64,000 bases of DNA, from assembly GCF_000262045.1 (NCBI RefSeq), contig NZ_AJVF01000013.1, positions 248,001 to 312,000 on the forward strand, read 5' to 3'. The notes under the pieces were generated by a model. It searched no databases. It saw only the letters and a program-made list of their open reading frames with translations, and was not told the DNA's origin. Below are positions 18,407-28,078 of the stretch, in pieces (position 1 is the stretch's first letter; each line of letters opens with the position of its first letter). The position numbers were made by a program, and so were the translations under genes. This DNA comes from Bacillus siamensis KCTC 13613. GTDB taxonomy: Bacteria; Bacillota; Bacilli; Bacillales; Bacillaceae.

Positions 18407-18994
18407 TTACTGATGCTGTACAAGCACAGGCTGAACCTGCTGATGCAAAAGCGCTTTTTCTACCGTAATCGGAAGGAGATCCATTTTGGCGACAAGAGAT
18501 GTCGGTTTTCTCACGTGGTCATCCTGGCCGAACGGGATGAAAAATATGTTTTTTGCGGACATCAGCCTCATTAAATTCGTTCCGTTTAAACCGAGGCCGT
18601 CATTTGTCGAAATGCCGAGCACGACCGGGCGGCTGTTGCGGATCGTGGCTTTCGCAGCCATAAGGACGGGGCTGTCAGTCATCGCATTTGCGAGTTTGCT
18701 CATTGAGTTTCCGGTTAAGGGGGCGATGACCATGCAGTCGAGCGGAAGTTTCGGTCCGAGAGGCTCCGCTTTTACGATGGAATCAATTACCTCAAAACCT
18801 GTTGTTTCTTCAATTTTTCTGACCCAATCTCCCCCCTCTCCAAAGCGCGTATCGGTCGATTGGACGGTCGACGTCACAATCGGCCGGACTTCAGCCCCTT
18901 GTCTGACAAGTGCTTCTATTTGCGGAAAAACCTCCTCATATGTGCAATGTGAGCCGGTTAATCCGAATCCGATTCTTTTCCCATTCAGAGACAT
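18407..18994 (-). CDS. spoVFB: Dipicolinate synthase subunit B
   Basis: 195 residues, a flavoprotein-like fold of the Dfp/phosphopantothenoylcysteine decarboxylase type: early GFGLTGSHC motif and mid-protein APLTGNSMSKLANAMTDSPV (about 107-126). With SpoVFA it makes dipicolinic acid in the mother cell for spore heat resistance. The gene starts 2 nt after the spoVFA stop. Length is close to the roughly 200 aa of B. subtilis. Confidence 0.95.
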   Translation of the reverse strand: MSLNGKRIGFGLTGSHCTYEEVFPQIEALVRQGAEVRPIVTSTVQSTDTRFGEGGDWVRKIEETTGFEVIDSIVKAEPLGPKLPLDCMVIAPLTGNSMSKLANAMTDSPVLMAAKATIRNSRPVVLGISTNDGLGLNGTNLMRLMSAKNIFFIPFGQDDHVRKPTSLVAKMDLLPITVEKALLHQQVQPVLVQHQ

Positions 18995-18996
18995 GG

Positions 18997-19887
18997 CTAA
19001 TTCCCCTCTTTCTTTAAGTCTGCCAAAAGCTTGCTCAATACGTTCGCAATAATCTGTCCGGCTGTTTTCGGAGCCACAATTCCCGGAAGACCCGGAGCAA
19101 GCAGCGCTTTAATGCCCTGTTTTTCAGCATATTTGAAATCCGTTCCGCCCGGACGGGATGCTAAATCCAAAATCAAGGTCTTCGGCGTCATGCGCGATAA
19201 AACGCTTTGATTCAGAATCAGACTCGGTACGGTGTTAATACAAATATCAATATCATTTACATGATCAGTAAGTTCTTCAATTTGAAAAGGAGAAAGCCCC
19301 ATTTCCGATATACGGGCCAAATGAGCCGAACTCCGTGCGCCCACTTTTACCTTCGCTCCTAACGCTGCAAACGTCCGGGCGATCGTCATACCGGTGCGCC
19401 CCATGCCGAGAACGGCGACATTTGACCCGTGAATGGTATAATCCGTATGCTGAATCGCCATCATGATTGTCCCTTCAACTGTGGGAATCGAGTTGAATAT
19501 CGCGATGTCATCCCGCTCAAATAATTTAACAAGCTTGCGGCCGGCTTCGCTGGCGATGCCCTCAAGGTATGCATTAGAGATGCCTGAATAAATCACGCAA
19601 TGCTCCGGTGTCTGCTCAAGGTAGCTCTGCTTTAATACCACTTCTTCATTTGAAAAAACCGTTGAGACAATGCCTTCTCCGGTCGTTGCCGATACAGGCA
19701 GGATGATACTGTCTATTTTCGGAAATGGAATCTCATCAATTTTACATTTGACGGTTCCTGTAAAACCGTCATCCAATTGGTCAAATCCTGCAAGATAAAT
19801 ATCGGCATGCTGTTCTGTCAGCTTCCTTATAATCTCAAGCTGTCTTGCGTCACCGCCAATAATCGCAATTGTCAATCCGGTTAACAT
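18997..19887 (-). CDS. spoVFA: Dipicolinate synthase subunit A
   Basis: 296 residues. The C-terminal half has an NAD(P)-binding Rossmann motif, GMGRTGMTIA (about 155-168). The N-terminal half carries the dipicolinate synthase-specific domain (early AIIGGDARQLE). It oxidises dihydrodipicolinate to dipicolinate with SpoVFB. The ATG follows AAGGTG. It is the first gene of the operon and preceded by a SigK-like promoter, fitting late mother-cell expression. Confidence 0.95.
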   Translation of the reverse strand: MLTGLTIAIIGGDARQLEIIRKLTEQHADIYLAGFDQLDDGFTGTVKCKIDEIPFPKIDSIILPVSATTGEGIVSTVFSNEEVVLKQSYLEQTPEHCVIYSGISNAYLEGIASEAGRKLVKLFERDDIAIFNSIPTVEGTIMMAIQHTDYTIHGSNVAVLGMGRTGMTIARTFAALGAKVKVGARSSAHLARISEMGLSPFQIEELTDHVNDIDICINTVPSLILNQSVLSRMTPKTLILDLASRPGGTDFKYAEKQGIKALLAPGLPGIVAPKTAGQIIANVLSKLLADLKKEGN

Positions 19888-19943
19888 TTGAAACGTTCAC
19901 CTTCTTTACAGTTACTGGATCTTTTAAGTGTCATCCTCCTCTT

Positions 19944-19971
19944 CATCGTATGTGCAAAGAGAAAGGGCGGT
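19944..19971 (-). promoter_or_regulatory. Putative SigK promoter of the spoVFA operon
   Basis: On the minus strand ACC (19971-19969) is followed after 16 nt by CATACGATG (19952-19944), close to the SigK pattern mACm-N16-CATAnnnTA. B. subtilis spoVF is known to be transcribed by SigK. Confidence 0.65.
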
Positions 19972-19992
19972 GAATGTACAGCGTCTTTTTCA

Positions 19993-20025
19993 TAAAAAAA
20001 GCACCGGCTGTTTGAGCCGGTGCTT
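19993..20025 (-). terminator. Rho-independent terminator of ymxH
   Basis: A stem AAGCACCGGCT / AGCCGGTGCTT is followed on the minus strand by a T7 run. It separates ymxH from the spoVFA promoter. Confidence 0.92.
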
Positions 20026-20043
20026 GCGAAAAATGAATACGGT

Positions 20044-20301
20044 CTACTCTTCAGGAGGAGTGATCTCCCCGGGAACGTCTAAAATGATCATGTCTGACCC
20101 GATTTTTTGAATATGGTTCCAGGGGACACGGATGTCGTGGCCTTGTTTTCGCAATCCAAACCATTTTACCGTCGGGATCAACAGCGCGGTAATTTGCCCG
20201 TCCTGTTCATTAATTTCCAAATCAGTCTGGCCGAGCACGCCGAGCCGCTCCGCCCGTTTAATGTCTACAATTTCTTTACCTGACAGTTCACTGAGCCTCA
20301 T
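20044..20301 (-). CDS. ymxH: YmxH, PRC-barrel/YlmC-YmxH family protein
   Basis: 85 residues with the PRC-barrel-like pattern of the YlmC/YmxH sporulation family: MRLSELSGKEIVDI at the start and a second strand-rich half with IRVPWNHIQKIGSDMI. A related B. subtilis protein, YlmC, has been noted in sporulation, but the role of YmxH is unknown. The ATG at 20301 follows GGGGGTG with 6 nt. The longer reading, GTG-GCT-ATC in front, would use the ribosome binding site as its start codon. Confidence 0.88.
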   Translation of the reverse strand: MRLSELSGKEIVDIKRAERLGVLGQTDLEINEQDGQITALLIPTVKWFGLRKQGHDIRVPWNHIQKIGSDMIILDVPGEITPPEE

Positions 20302-20335
20302 GATAGCCACCCCCTTGTACTATATGATTCCGGGC

Positions 20336-20369
20336 AAAAAAAAATGCCTGCCCCCTAGAGAGGCAGACT
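20336..20369 (-). terminator. Terminator after mlpA
   Basis: A GTCTGCCTC stem with two G-U pairs (against GGGGCAGGC) is followed by a T9 run on the minus strand, just upstream of ymxH. Confidence 0.82.
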
Positions 20370-20375
20370 TCCCGT

Positions 20376-21611
20376 TTAAGATGAGGCCGGCATATTTCCG
20401 GTCGGACTGATGAGCGATAATGCGTAATCATCCGTAAATAATCGGCGGCTGAGACCGTTGACGCTTTCCAGGCTGACTGCATTTAATTCAGCGATAATTT
20501 CATCCATCGTCTTATGCTTTCTGAGCAGAAGTTCGTTTTTCCCGTTCCGGCTCATTTTGCTGTTTGTGCTTTCTAAGCTGAGCATTAAACTTCCCTTCAT
20601 TTGCTCTTTGCTGTTTTCCAGTTCTTTCGGGGTAATGCCGTCACGTTTTAACACCGATAACGTTTCTTGAATGGTTTCAGACAGAAGATCGAGCTGATTG
20701 GCGCCGGTGCCTCCGTAAATCGTCAGCATACCGCTGTCTTCATAAGAACTGTGATAGCTGTATACAGAATAAGCCAGTCCTTTATCTTCACGCACATCCT
20801 GGAAAAGACGGCTGCTCATGCTTCCGCCCAGCACGTTGTTTAAAACGATTAAATCGTAAACATCCGGATCCCCGACTTTCAGACCTTTGAAACCAAGGCA
20901 GAGGTGCGCCTGTTCCGTGTCTTTTTTTCTGGTCAGCTTTTCATAATGAAACTCAGGCTCGCTGATGCCGCTTGCTTTGCCCTTCGCTTCGTATGTACCG
21001 AACCATTTCTCCACGTCTTTAATGAATTGTTCCGTAACATTTCCGGCGACAGAAATGACGACGCGGTCCGGTGTGTAAAAGTCATCCATATGCTGTCTGA
21101 GAGAATCGCCGTTAAACGATGAAAGGGTTTCCTCCGTCCCGAGAATCGGGTAGCCGAGCGAATGATTGCCGTATGTCGCTTTGCTTAGCAGATCGTGGAC
21201 AATGTCGTCCGGCGCGTCTTCGTACATTTTGATTTCTTCATATACGACGTTCTTTTCTTTTTTGAGTTCATCCTCGTCAAAAGCAGAATGAAAGAACATA
21301 TCAGCCAGCACATCAAGTGCGTAGTTGGCATGCTCATCCAGCACTTTTGCGTAATAACACGTATATTCTTTTGAAGTGAAGGCATTCACTTGGCCGCCTA
21401 TCCGATCGAAGGATTCTGCGATTTCCCGTGCGGACCTGGTATTTGTTCCTTTAAAAAACATATGCTCGAGAAAGTGCGAAATACCGTTTGTATCCGGCGT
21501 TTCATGGCGTGATCCCGTTCCGATCCAGACGCCGATTGCCACAGACCGCACCGTTGGATTATTTTCAAGCACAACTCTTACACCGTTTTGGCATGTATAG
21601 CGTTTTATCAA
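20376..21611 (-). CDS. mlpA: M16 family zinc peptidase MlpA (YmxG)
   Basis: 411 residues. The inverted zinc motif is intact: His46, Glu49, His50 in HFLEH, with later acidic residues in EEIKMYED. The C-terminal half has the REDKGLAYSVYSY substrate-binding motif. MlpA has been linked in B. subtilis to control of extracellular protease (AprE) expression (recalled). The start is TTG at 21611 after AGGAGG with 7-nt spacing. It is the third M16 protein in the window and, unlike ymfF-ymfH, has no partner gene beside it. Confidence 0.93.
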   Translation of the reverse strand: MIKRYTCQNGVRVVLENNPTVRSVAIGVWIGTGSRHETPDTNGISHFLEHMFFKGTNTRSAREIAESFDRIGGQVNAFTSKEYTCYYAKVLDEHANYALDVLADMFFHSAFDEDELKKEKNVVYEEIKMYEDAPDDIVHDLLSKATYGNHSLGYPILGTEETLSSFNGDSLRQHMDDFYTPDRVVISVAGNVTEQFIKDVEKWFGTYEAKGKASGISEPEFHYEKLTRKKDTEQAHLCLGFKGLKVGDPDVYDLIVLNNVLGGSMSSRLFQDVREDKGLAYSVYSYHSSYEDSGMLTIYGGTGANQLDLLSETIQETLSVLKRDGITPKELENSKEQMKGSLMLSLESTNSKMSRNGKNELLLRKHKTMDEIIAELNAVSLESVNGLSRRLFTDDYALSLISPTGNMPASS

Positions 21612-21651
21612 GTTTGTTCCTCCTATTCAAAGACAGGCAAACTGCCGCCTG

Positions 21652-22611
21652 CTACTTCATCAGCCTGTTTTCATCCATTAAGTCAGACACCGAGCCGAGC
21701 GCATAGCCTTTTTCTTTGATTTTTGTAATCAGTGTTTCCAGGCTTTTCGCAGTCGGATCAGTCGGATGCATTAAAATCATGGCTCCGTTATGTATTTTGC
21801 TCAACACCCTTGTTTGTAAAACAGCCGGAGACGGTTTTTGCCAGTCTATGGTGTCAACGGTCCACATGATAGTGCCCATTCCTTTTTCCGCCGCAAGGTC
21901 GACCACGGCTTTTCTGAAGCTGCCGCTTGGCGGCGCAAACCATTTCGGCTTCATGCCGAGCGTCTCGCTGATTTGTGCATTGGTTTTGTCAAGCTGTTCG
22001 GAAATGCTTCCTGAAGTCAGTTTGCTCATATCAGGGTGATTGTATGAATGATTTCCGATTTCGTGTCCGTCTGCCGCTATTTTTTTCCCAAGTTCCTGAT
22101 TGTTTTTCAGCCATTTCCCTTCAAGAAAGAAAGTTGCTTTGACCTGATGCTGTTTCAGAATAGGCAGCATTTGCTCCACGTATTCATTTCCCCAGGCGAC
22201 ATTTATCAGGAAAGCGACCATCGGTTTATCGGGATTTCCTTTATAAATGGGTTCGGGCGCAAGAGAATCGAGATGGACTTTCGGTTTTACCTGCTCATAG
22301 ACAAGATCATCTTCATGAAATTCTCCATCCTTTTTCATTTGTTTATAGGATTTTTCCACATTGACCTTTAAACCGTTATATCCCGGTATACTCTTCCATA
22401 TTTTATCAATCCTCGCATCTTGCGGCTTCACTTCATACTCCGGCGCTTTTTGCAGCAATTCCTCATAAAGCGGATCTTTTGATGCTGACACAGTCACTGC
22501 GTCTTTTTTCATTGCGTCTATGTAATCAACTGTATACGGATTTTTTATCATTTCAAACGAAACAAAAAAAAGAAATAAAAAAACGGCAAACGGCACGAAT
22601 TTTTTCAACAT
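21652..22611 (-). CDS. ylxY: YlxY, polysaccharide deacetylase-like protein
   Basis: 319 residues. An N-terminal signal or membrane anchor (about 3-20, FVPFAVFLFLFFVSF) precedes a NodB-type deacetylase domain (about 125-315). The His motif HEIGNHSYNHPDMSKL is intact, but motif 1, normally TFDDGP, is INVAWGNE and has lost the Asp pair. Motif 3 reads FAPPSGSFR. It is probably an extracytoplasmic protein with altered or no deacetylase activity; PdaB-like spore roles are an open guess. It lies between pnpA and mlpA on the same strand. Confidence 0.88.
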   Translation of the reverse strand: MLKKFVPFAVFLFLFFVSFEMIKNPYTVDYIDAMKKDAVTVSASKDPLYEELLQKAPEYEVKPQDARIDKIWKSIPGYNGLKVNVEKSYKQMKKDGEFHEDDLVYEQVKPKVHLDSLAPEPIYKGNPDKPMVAFLINVAWGNEYVEQMLPILKQHQVKATFFLEGKWLKNNQELGKKIAADGHEIGNHSYNHPDMSKLTSGSISEQLDKTNAQISETLGMKPKWFAPPSGSFRKAVVDLAAEKGMGTIMWTVDTIDWQKPSPAVLQTRVLSKIHNGAMILMHPTDPTAKSLETLITKIKEKGYALGSVSDLMDENRLMK

Positions 22612-22675
22612 GTCCTTCCCCCCTCATCACACATTATGTATGAAGAGGACAAGGTAGAACCCGCTGTTGTCTTTC

Positions 22676-22709
22676 TCAAAATAAAGAAGCCGGGTCTCCC
22701 AGGCTCCTT
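22676..22709 (-). terminator. Terminator after pnpA
   Basis: AGGAGCC and GGCTTCT flank an inner GGG/CCC pairing, then TTTATTTT on the minus strand. It lies 14 nt beyond the pnpA stop. Confidence 0.75.
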
Positions 22710-22722
22710 GTTAGGTTTTCAT

Positions 22723-24846
22723 TTAAGATTGTTGTTGTTCCTGCTCTTTTTCTTTCTCTTCGCGCAGCACTGCTTTACGCGACAGGTTGACACGTCCCTG
22801 TTTATCAATTTCCGTTACCTTCACAAGGATTTCGTCACCGATTTTCACAACATCCTCAACCTTGCCGACCCGTTCGAGCGCAAGTTCAGAGATGTGAACG
22901 AGACCGTCTTTTCCGCTGAAGATTTCAACGAAAGCGCCGAATTTCTCAATCCGTTTGACTTTACCGAGGTAAAGCTGGCCGACTTCGACTTCTCTGACAA
23001 GATCTTCGATGATTTTTTTCGCTTTTTGGTTGCTGCTTTCATCAGTAGAAGAAATAAAGATGGTGCCGTCTTGCTCAATGTCAATTTTAACACCGGTATC
23101 TTCAATGATTTTGTTGATTTGTTTGCCGCTCGGCCCGATAACGTCACGGATTTTATCCGGATTGATTGTCATCGTTAAAATTTTCGGTGCATATTGAGAA
23201 AGTTCTTTTCTTGATTCACCAAGCGTGCTGAGCATGCTGTTCAGGATTTCCATTCTTCCTTTTTTCGCCTGCTGAAGCGCTTCTTCAAGGATTTCTCTTG
23301 AAAGGCCTTCGATTTTAATGTCCATTTGCAGCGCTGTTACGCCTTTTTCCGTACCGGCTACTTTAAAGTCCATGTCACCGAGGGCATCTTCCATTCCTTG
23401 AATATCCGTTAATACTGTGTAGTACTCGCCTGATTTCACAAGTCCCATCGCGATACCTGCAACAGGCGCTTTAATCGGAACACCGGCGTCCATCATGGCT
23501 AGCGTGCTCGCGCAAATGCTGGCCTGTGAAGTGGAACCGTTTGATTCAAGCACTTCGGATACGAGGCGAACCGTATACGGGAAGTCTTTTTCATTCGGAA
23601 TGACCGGCTCAAGCGCACGCTCTCCAAGAGCCCCGTGACCGATCTCACGGCGTCCCGGTCCGCGCATCGGGCCTGTCTCCCCTACGCTGAATTGCGGGAA
23701 GTTATAATGATGCATAAACCGTTTTGATTCTTCCACGCCTAAACCGTCAAGAATCTGAACGTCGCCAAGAGCGCCTAATGTACATACGCTGAGCGCCTGG
23801 GTCTGTCCTCTCGTAAACAGCCCTGAGCCATGCGTTCTCGGCAGAAGGCCGACTTCTGAAGAAAGCGGGCGGATTTGATCGACGCCGCGGCCGTCAGGAC
23901 GGACTTTTTCTTCTGTGATCAAACGGCGCACTTCGTTTTTCACAAGTTTAGACAGTGTCTGTTTCACTTTTTTGATCGTATCTTCATCGTGCTCTTCTTC
24001 TTCAAATTTCGCGACGACTGCATCTTTCACTTTACTGATCGCATCTTCGCGCGCATGCTTTTCATGAACTTGAATGGCGCTGAGCAGATCCGGCTCCGCA
24101 AGACTTTTCACTTTCTCGCTGAGCTCTGCATCAATTTCATACAGTGCGATTTCCGTTTTTTCTTTGCCGACTGCCGCAACAATTTCTTCTTGGAAAGCGA
24201 TCAGGCGCTTAATTTCTTCGTGGCCGAACATAATCGCTTCAAGCATGATTTCCTCAGGAACTTCATCCGCTCCCGCTTCCACCATGTTGATGGCGTCTTT
24301 TGTGCCTGCAACGATAAGGTTAATATCACTTTTTTCAAGCTGGTCAACCGTCGGATTGATGATGAACTCCCCGTCAATGCGGCCTACCGTCACACCCGCA
24401 ATCGGGCCTTCAAACGGAATATCGGAAACGCAAAGAGCGAGTGATGAACCGAACATTGCAGCCATTTCAGATGAGCAGTTTTGATCGACACTCATGACAA
24501 TGCTGATGACCTGTACTTCGTTACGGAATCCGTCTGCGAAAAGCGGGCGGATCGGGCGGTCAATCAGACGGCTGGCTAAAACGGCCTTTTCACTCGGACG
24601 GCCTTCTCTTTTAATAAAGCCGCCCGGAATTTTACCGACTGCGTATAATCTTTCTTCATAATTAACGGTAAGCGGGAAAAAATCTAGCGGTTTCGGTTCT
24701 TTTGATGCGGTTGCTGTGCTGAGCACTGCGGTATCGCCGTAGCGGACCATAACAGCGCCGTTTGCCTGTTTGGCAAGCTGGCCGGTTTCTACTGTAAGCT
24801 GTCTGCCGGCCCAATCTATGGTAAAGACATGTTTCTCTTGTCCCAT
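22723..24846 (-). CDS. pnpA: Polynucleotide phosphorylase
   Basis: 707 residues, arranged as two RNase PH domains (about 1-210 and 310-545) joined by an all-helical domain, then KH (about 555-615) and S1 (about 620-690) domains. [20 protein letters not shown] and SQASICAST are recognisable. It degrades RNA 3' to 5' phosphorolytically and is the main 3' exonuclease of the group. The ATG at 24846 gives [11 protein letters not shown], the known N-terminus. The preceding AGAGGAG is 11 nt away, slightly long. It has its own terminator upstream (rpsO) and downstream. Confidence 0.97.
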   Translation of the reverse strand: MGQEKHVFTIDWAGRQLTVETGQLAKQANGAVMVRYGDTAVLSTATASKEPKPLDFFPLTVNYEERLYAVGKIPGGFIKREGRPSEKAVLASRLIDRPIRPLFADGFRNEVQVISIVMSVDQNCSSEMAAMFGSSLALCVSDIPFEGPIAGVTVGRIDGEFIINPTVDQLEKSDINLIVAGTKDAINMVEAGADEVPEEIMLEAIMFGHEEIKRLIAFQEEIVAAVGKEKTEIALYEIDAELSEKVKSLAEPDLLSAIQVHEKHAREDAISKVKDAVVAKFEEEEHDEDTIKKVKQTLSKLVKNEVRRLITEEKVRPDGRGVDQIRPLSSEVGLLPRTHGSGLFTRGQTQALSVCTLGALGDVQILDGLGVEESKRFMHHYNFPQFSVGETGPMRGPGRREIGHGALGERALEPVIPNEKDFPYTVRLVSEVLESNGSTSQASICASTLAMMDAGVPIKAPVAGIAMGLVKSGEYYTVLTDIQGMEDALGDMDFKVAGTEKGVTALQMDIKIEGLSREILEEALQQAKKGRMEILNSMLSTLGESRKELSQYAPKILTMTINPDKIRDVIGPSGKQINKIIEDTGVKIDIEQDGTIFISSTDESSNQKAKKIIEDLVREVEVGQLYLGKVKRIEKFGAFVEIFSGKDGLVHISELALERVGKVEDVVKIGDEILVKVTEIDKQGRVNLSRKAVLREEKEKEQEQQQS

Positions 24847-24893
24847 TCGATTACGAGCTCCTCTCTTAATGTGTGAAATAATCAATTACTCCT

Positions 24894-24923
24894 ATTATGA
24901 ACGAAATGAATTGAACATATCAA
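24894..24923 (-). promoter_or_regulatory. Candidate promoter of pnpA
   Basis: TTGATA (24923-24918) and CATAAT (24899-24894) on the minus strand are 18 nt apart. A perfect TTGACA lies 5-6 nt further upstream, but its -10 position is poor. Confidence 0.5.
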
Positions 24924-24989
24924 TGTCAAAGTAGTATGTAAAAGGATTTCATTGTTTTTTTATTATTATTTTTTTCGCTTTAATACGAT

Positions 24990-25016
24990 AAAAAAGCGGG
25001 AATCCTCCCGCTTTTT
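24990..25016 (-). terminator. Rho-independent terminator of rpsO
   Basis: AAAAAGCGGGA and TCCCGCTTTTTT form a strong stem with a T6 run on the minus strand, starting within 5 nt of the rpsO stop. Confidence 0.93.
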
Positions 25017-25020
25017 ACGA

Positions 25021-25378
<358 letters not shown>

Positions 25379-25384
25379 AAACAT

Positions 25385-25413
25385 ATGATACTAAAAATCG
25401 CGCCCATATGCAA
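25385..25413 (-). promoter_or_regulatory. SigA-type promoter of rpsO
   Basis: TTGCAT (25413-25408) and TATCAT (25390-25385) on the minus strand are separated by 17 nt. Confidence 0.7.
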
Positions 25414-25455
25414 ATCTTTTAGAATAAAATTTGTGTACTTTTGATGTTTTTTCCG

Positions 25456-26397
25456 TTATTTGCTGAAAAAACGGATCGCTTCTTGTTTGTCTTTCTCAAT
25501 CTGAGCCGTCAGTTCGTCGATGCCGTTAAACTTCCGTTCGCTCCGGATGCGTTTATACCACTCGATTTTAACGTCTTCTCCGTATACATCCTGTTGAAAA
25601 TCAAATAAATGAACTTCAATTGACGGCTGATCGGGACGCTTTTCATAAAAGGTCGGTTTGTAGCCGATATTGCAGACGCCTTCATACACCCTGCCTTTTA
25701 TTTCGGCCTTCACGGCATACACGCCTGTCGGCGGCACGATATAACTGTTGTGCAGACCGATATTCGCCGTCGGAAAGCCGATGGTGCGGCCTCTTTTGTC
25801 TCCGTGGATCACAGTGCCCCTGATAAAATACGGCTGGCCGAGGAGCGTGTGTGCCAGCTCCACGTCGCCATCCTGCAGCGCTGACCGGATATAAGTTGAG
25901 CTGATCTTTCTGTCCTGCTCGGTCTGTTTTTCAACAGTCGTGCATTCGGCCTTGCCGTCTAAATCGTCCGGCAGCGTAGCCATCGTGCCTTTTCCGTATT
26001 TTCCGTACGTAAAATCAAAGCCTCCCACCGCGTGCCGGGCGTTCAATCCTAAAATATACTCCTCGGCAAACTGTTTTGGAGAAAGAGCCGCAAACGATTC
26101 ATCAAACTTTACGATATACAGCACATCAGCGCCTAAACGGCTGATCTGGCTGATTTTATCTTCAAGCGGCGTAATCAGATCCTTTGGCTCTTTGTCTCTG
26201 CCCAGAACATGGGAGGGGTGCGGATGAAACGTCATGACGGCAAGCGACAGGTTTTTTTCTTCGGCAATTTGTCTGGCTGTTCCGATTACTTTCCGGTGTC
26301 CCAAATGAACGCCGTCAAAGTAGCCGAGGGCCATGACAGACGCCGGCTGCTCTTCTTTTTGTAAATGATGCGGATGAGAAATATGTATCGTCTTCAC
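25456..26397 (-). CDS. ribC: Bifunctional riboflavin kinase/FAD synthetase
   Basis: 313 residues. The N-terminal nucleotidyltransferase (FAD synthetase) has GYFDGVHLGHRKVI (about 26-39) and SSTYIRSAL. The C-terminal riboflavin kinase has GDKRGRTIGFPTANI (about 190-205) and the later EGVCNIGYKPTF. It converts riboflavin to FMN and FAD. The ATG follows an upstream AAGGTG. It is last in the rimP-nusA operon, 19 nt after truB, with no separate promoter seen. Confidence 0.96.
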   Translation of the reverse strand: MKTIHISHPHHLQKEEQPASVMALGYFDGVHLGHRKVIGTARQIAEEKNLSLAVMTFHPHPSHVLGRDKEPKDLITPLEDKISQISRLGADVLYIVKFDESFAALSPKQFAEEYILGLNARHAVGGFDFTYGKYGKGTMATLPDDLDGKAECTTVEKQTEQDRKISSTYIRSALQDGDVELAHTLLGQPYFIRGTVIHGDKRGRTIGFPTANIGLHNSYIVPPTGVYAVKAEIKGRVYEGVCNIGYKPTFYEKRPDQPSIEVHLFDFQQDVYGEDVKIEWYKRIRSERKFNGIDELTAQIEKDKQEAIRFFSK

Positions 26398-26416
26398 AGA
26401 ACGGTCACCTTTTTTC

Positions 26417-27346
26417 TTATTGTTCGCTTTTTTGCATCAGCACTTTAGCCGGTTTCAGCAGTCCATGTTTTGAAGGGTGCGGCATATAAATGGCCACACA
26501 TTCTCCGGCTTCGGTACAGACAGCTATACGGGCGTCAGCTGTCATTGCAGAAAATTCCGCCGGTATGTCAAACACTGACCCGTTTTCAGCTTTCTTAGCT
26601 AATGTATCACTTATGACCCATTTCGGCAAATGATTGAGCGCTCTTTCGATAGGCACCGCATGCTCTGCAACCGTGCCGGCTGAAACCTGCTGCTCAAGCT
26701 CCTCAAACGTAAAACACTCATCCAGGCTGAAATCGCCGGAAGCGGTGCGGATGAGGTGGGACATATGAGCGGGATAGCCAAGCTTTTCACCGATTGTCAC
26801 CGCCAATGTTCTGACGTAAGTGCCTTTTGAGCACGTAACTGTGAAACGGAATGACGCTGAATCATCCTTATAAGTGACAGGTGAAGTAAGCGCGATATCC
26901 TCAATCGTGATATTCCGCTTCGGCCGTTCCACTTCAATACCCGCTCTGGCGTATTCATAGAGCTTTTTCCCGTTGATCTTGACCGCGGAATACATCGGCG
27001 GCACTTGTTCCTGCGGCCCCTTCAGTTCGTCTAAAACGGCTTTGATATCCGCTTCTTTTATCGGCTCCTTGACAGGTTTTACGCTGACGGTTTCCCCCGT
27101 CTGGTCTTCAGTCGATGTGGAGAAACCGAGAGTGATCTCAGCATCGTACGTTTTTGATTTGTCGGTGACGTACTCAACAATCTTTGTGGCCCGTCCGACA
27201 CAGATCGGCAGTACGCCTGACACTTCCGGATCAAGCGTTCCCGTATGCCCGACTTTCTTTGTTTTTAACAGTTTTCTTATTTTCATTACACAGCCGTGAG
27301 AAGTCATGCCGACCGGTTTATGTAAAAGGAGAACTCCGTTAACCAT
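26417..27346 (-). CDS. truB: tRNA pseudouridine(55) synthase
   Basis: 309 residues. The catalytic Asp39 lies in GHTGTLDPEVSGVLP, and the family motifs KxxGMTSH (KPVGMTSHG), SCSKGTYVRTL-like (TCSKGTYVRTLA) and PMYSAVK are present. It modifies U55 of the tRNA T-arm. It lies between rbfA and ribC. An 83-nt gap to rbfA holds a strong hairpin. Confidence 0.97.
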   Translation of the reverse strand: MVNGVLLLHKPVGMTSHGCVMKIRKLLKTKKVGHTGTLDPEVSGVLPICVGRATKIVEYVTDKSKTYDAEITLGFSTSTEDQTGETVSVKPVKEPIKEADIKAVLDELKGPQEQVPPMYSAVKINGKKLYEYARAGIEVERPKRNITIEDIALTSPVTYKDDSASFRFTVTCSKGTYVRTLAVTIGEKLGYPAHMSHLIRTASGDFSLDECFTFEELEQQVSAGTVAEHAVPIERALNHLPKWVISDTLAKKAENGSVFDIPAEFSAMTADARIAVCTEAGECVAIYMPHPSKHGLLKPAKVLMQKSEQ

Positions 27347-27390
27347 CTGTCTTTCGCTCCTTTGTTATCATTGTATCCCTGTAAAACGCA

Positions 27391-27426
27391 GAAAAGAGGA
27401 CAGACGACAACGCCCATCCTCTTTTC
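27391..27426 (-). repeat. Perfect 10-bp hairpin between rbfA and truB
   Basis: GAAAAGAGGA (27391-27400) and its reverse complement (27417-27426) have a 16-nt loop. It lies 4 nt downstream of the rbfA stop. T-run support is poor (TCTTTTCTGC), so it may be a partial attenuator or a processing site rather than a terminator. Confidence 0.6.
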
Positions 27427-27429
27427 CCG

Positions 27430-27783
27430 TTATTCAGACGGTTTATCTGAATGCAGTTCGTGAATCAGTGTTTCAATACGGTTGCCGTATTCAATTGATT
27501 CATCAAATTCAAATTCAAGCTCTGGCGTTTTGCGGAGTCTGATTCGGCTGCCGATTTCAGAACGGATAAATCCCTTCGCTTTCTCAAGCCCTTTCAGCGC
27601 CTCCTCTTTCTTTTTCTCTCCGCCGAGAACGGAGATATACACCTTCGCTATTTGCAAATCACCTGAAACACGTACGTCTGTTACAGTCAGAAATCCGATT
27701 CTCGGATCTTTAAGCTTTCGGCTGATAATATCTCCGAGCTCTTTTTTCATCTGTTCGCCGACACGGTTTGCTCTCATACTCAA
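27430..27783 (-). CDS. rbfA: 30S ribosome-binding factor A
   Basis: 117 residues with a KH-like fold. [17 protein letters not shown] opens the protein and [27 protein letters not shown] follows, the RbfA family pattern. It assists late 30S maturation and 16S processing. The start is TTG at 27783 after AGAGGTG with 6 nt, giving MSMRANRV; the ATG two codons further in would be over-spaced. It overlaps nothing and follows ylxP by 16 nt. Confidence 0.94.
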   Translation of the reverse strand: MSMRANRVGEQMKKELGDIISRKLKDPRIGFLTVTDVRVSGDLQIAKVYISVLGGEKKKEEALKGLEKAKGFIRSEIGSRIRLRKTPELEFEFDESIEYGNRIETLIHELHSDKPSE

Positions 27784-27799
27784 TTCAATCACCTCTAAG

Positions 27800-28078
27800 T
27801 TAAAACCACTCTGTTCTAGTGATCGTCCGTTCTATTTCGGGAAAGGAGTCAATAAACGCGAGTACGCGCTGAATCTCCTTTTCCGCCTGAACGTGAGAGG
27901 AGGAGACGACGGCGATTCCGAAGCTGGTCCTCTGCCAAGTGTCCTGATAGCCGATTTCTGCGGCCGACACGTTGAACTTATTCCGGACCCTCGTTATAAT
28001 CCGCTTCAGAACGGCCCGTTTCTCCTTTAATGATCCCGCATCGTAAATGATGCATTCACATTCCGCAAATCCGATCAC
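27800..28078 (-). CDS. ylxP: YlxP, DUF503 family protein
   Basis: 92 residues of the DUF503 family, small and mixed alpha/beta, with [12 protein letters not shown] and [13 protein letters not shown] visible. The function is not settled; its constant place between infB and rbfA suggests a role with translation or ribosome maturation. The ATG overlaps the infB stop by 4 nt (ATGA). Confidence 0.9.
   Translation of the reverse strand: MIGFAECECIIYDAGSLKEKRAVLKRIITRVRNKFNVSAAEIGYQDTWQRTSFGIAVVSSSHVQAEKEIQRVLAFIDSFPEIERTITRTEWF

Noticed and set aside
18486..19052. 188-codon plus-strand frame over spoVFB
   Set aside because: It is antisense to a well-supported gene with conserved motifs and has no family resemblance.
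23875..24444. 189-codon plus-strand frame over pnpA
   Set aside because: Rich in Phe, Arg and His in a pattern typical of antisense frames; no start site; covers conserved PNPase sequence.
25435..25470. Inverted repeat GTTTTTTC/GAAAAAAC at the end of ribC as a terminator
   Set aside because: The stem is A/T only and no T-run follows; I do not call it a terminator.
27482..28030. 182-codon plus-strand frame over rbfA-ylxP
   Set aside because: Antisense to two conserved translation genes, with no ribosome binding site or known domain.
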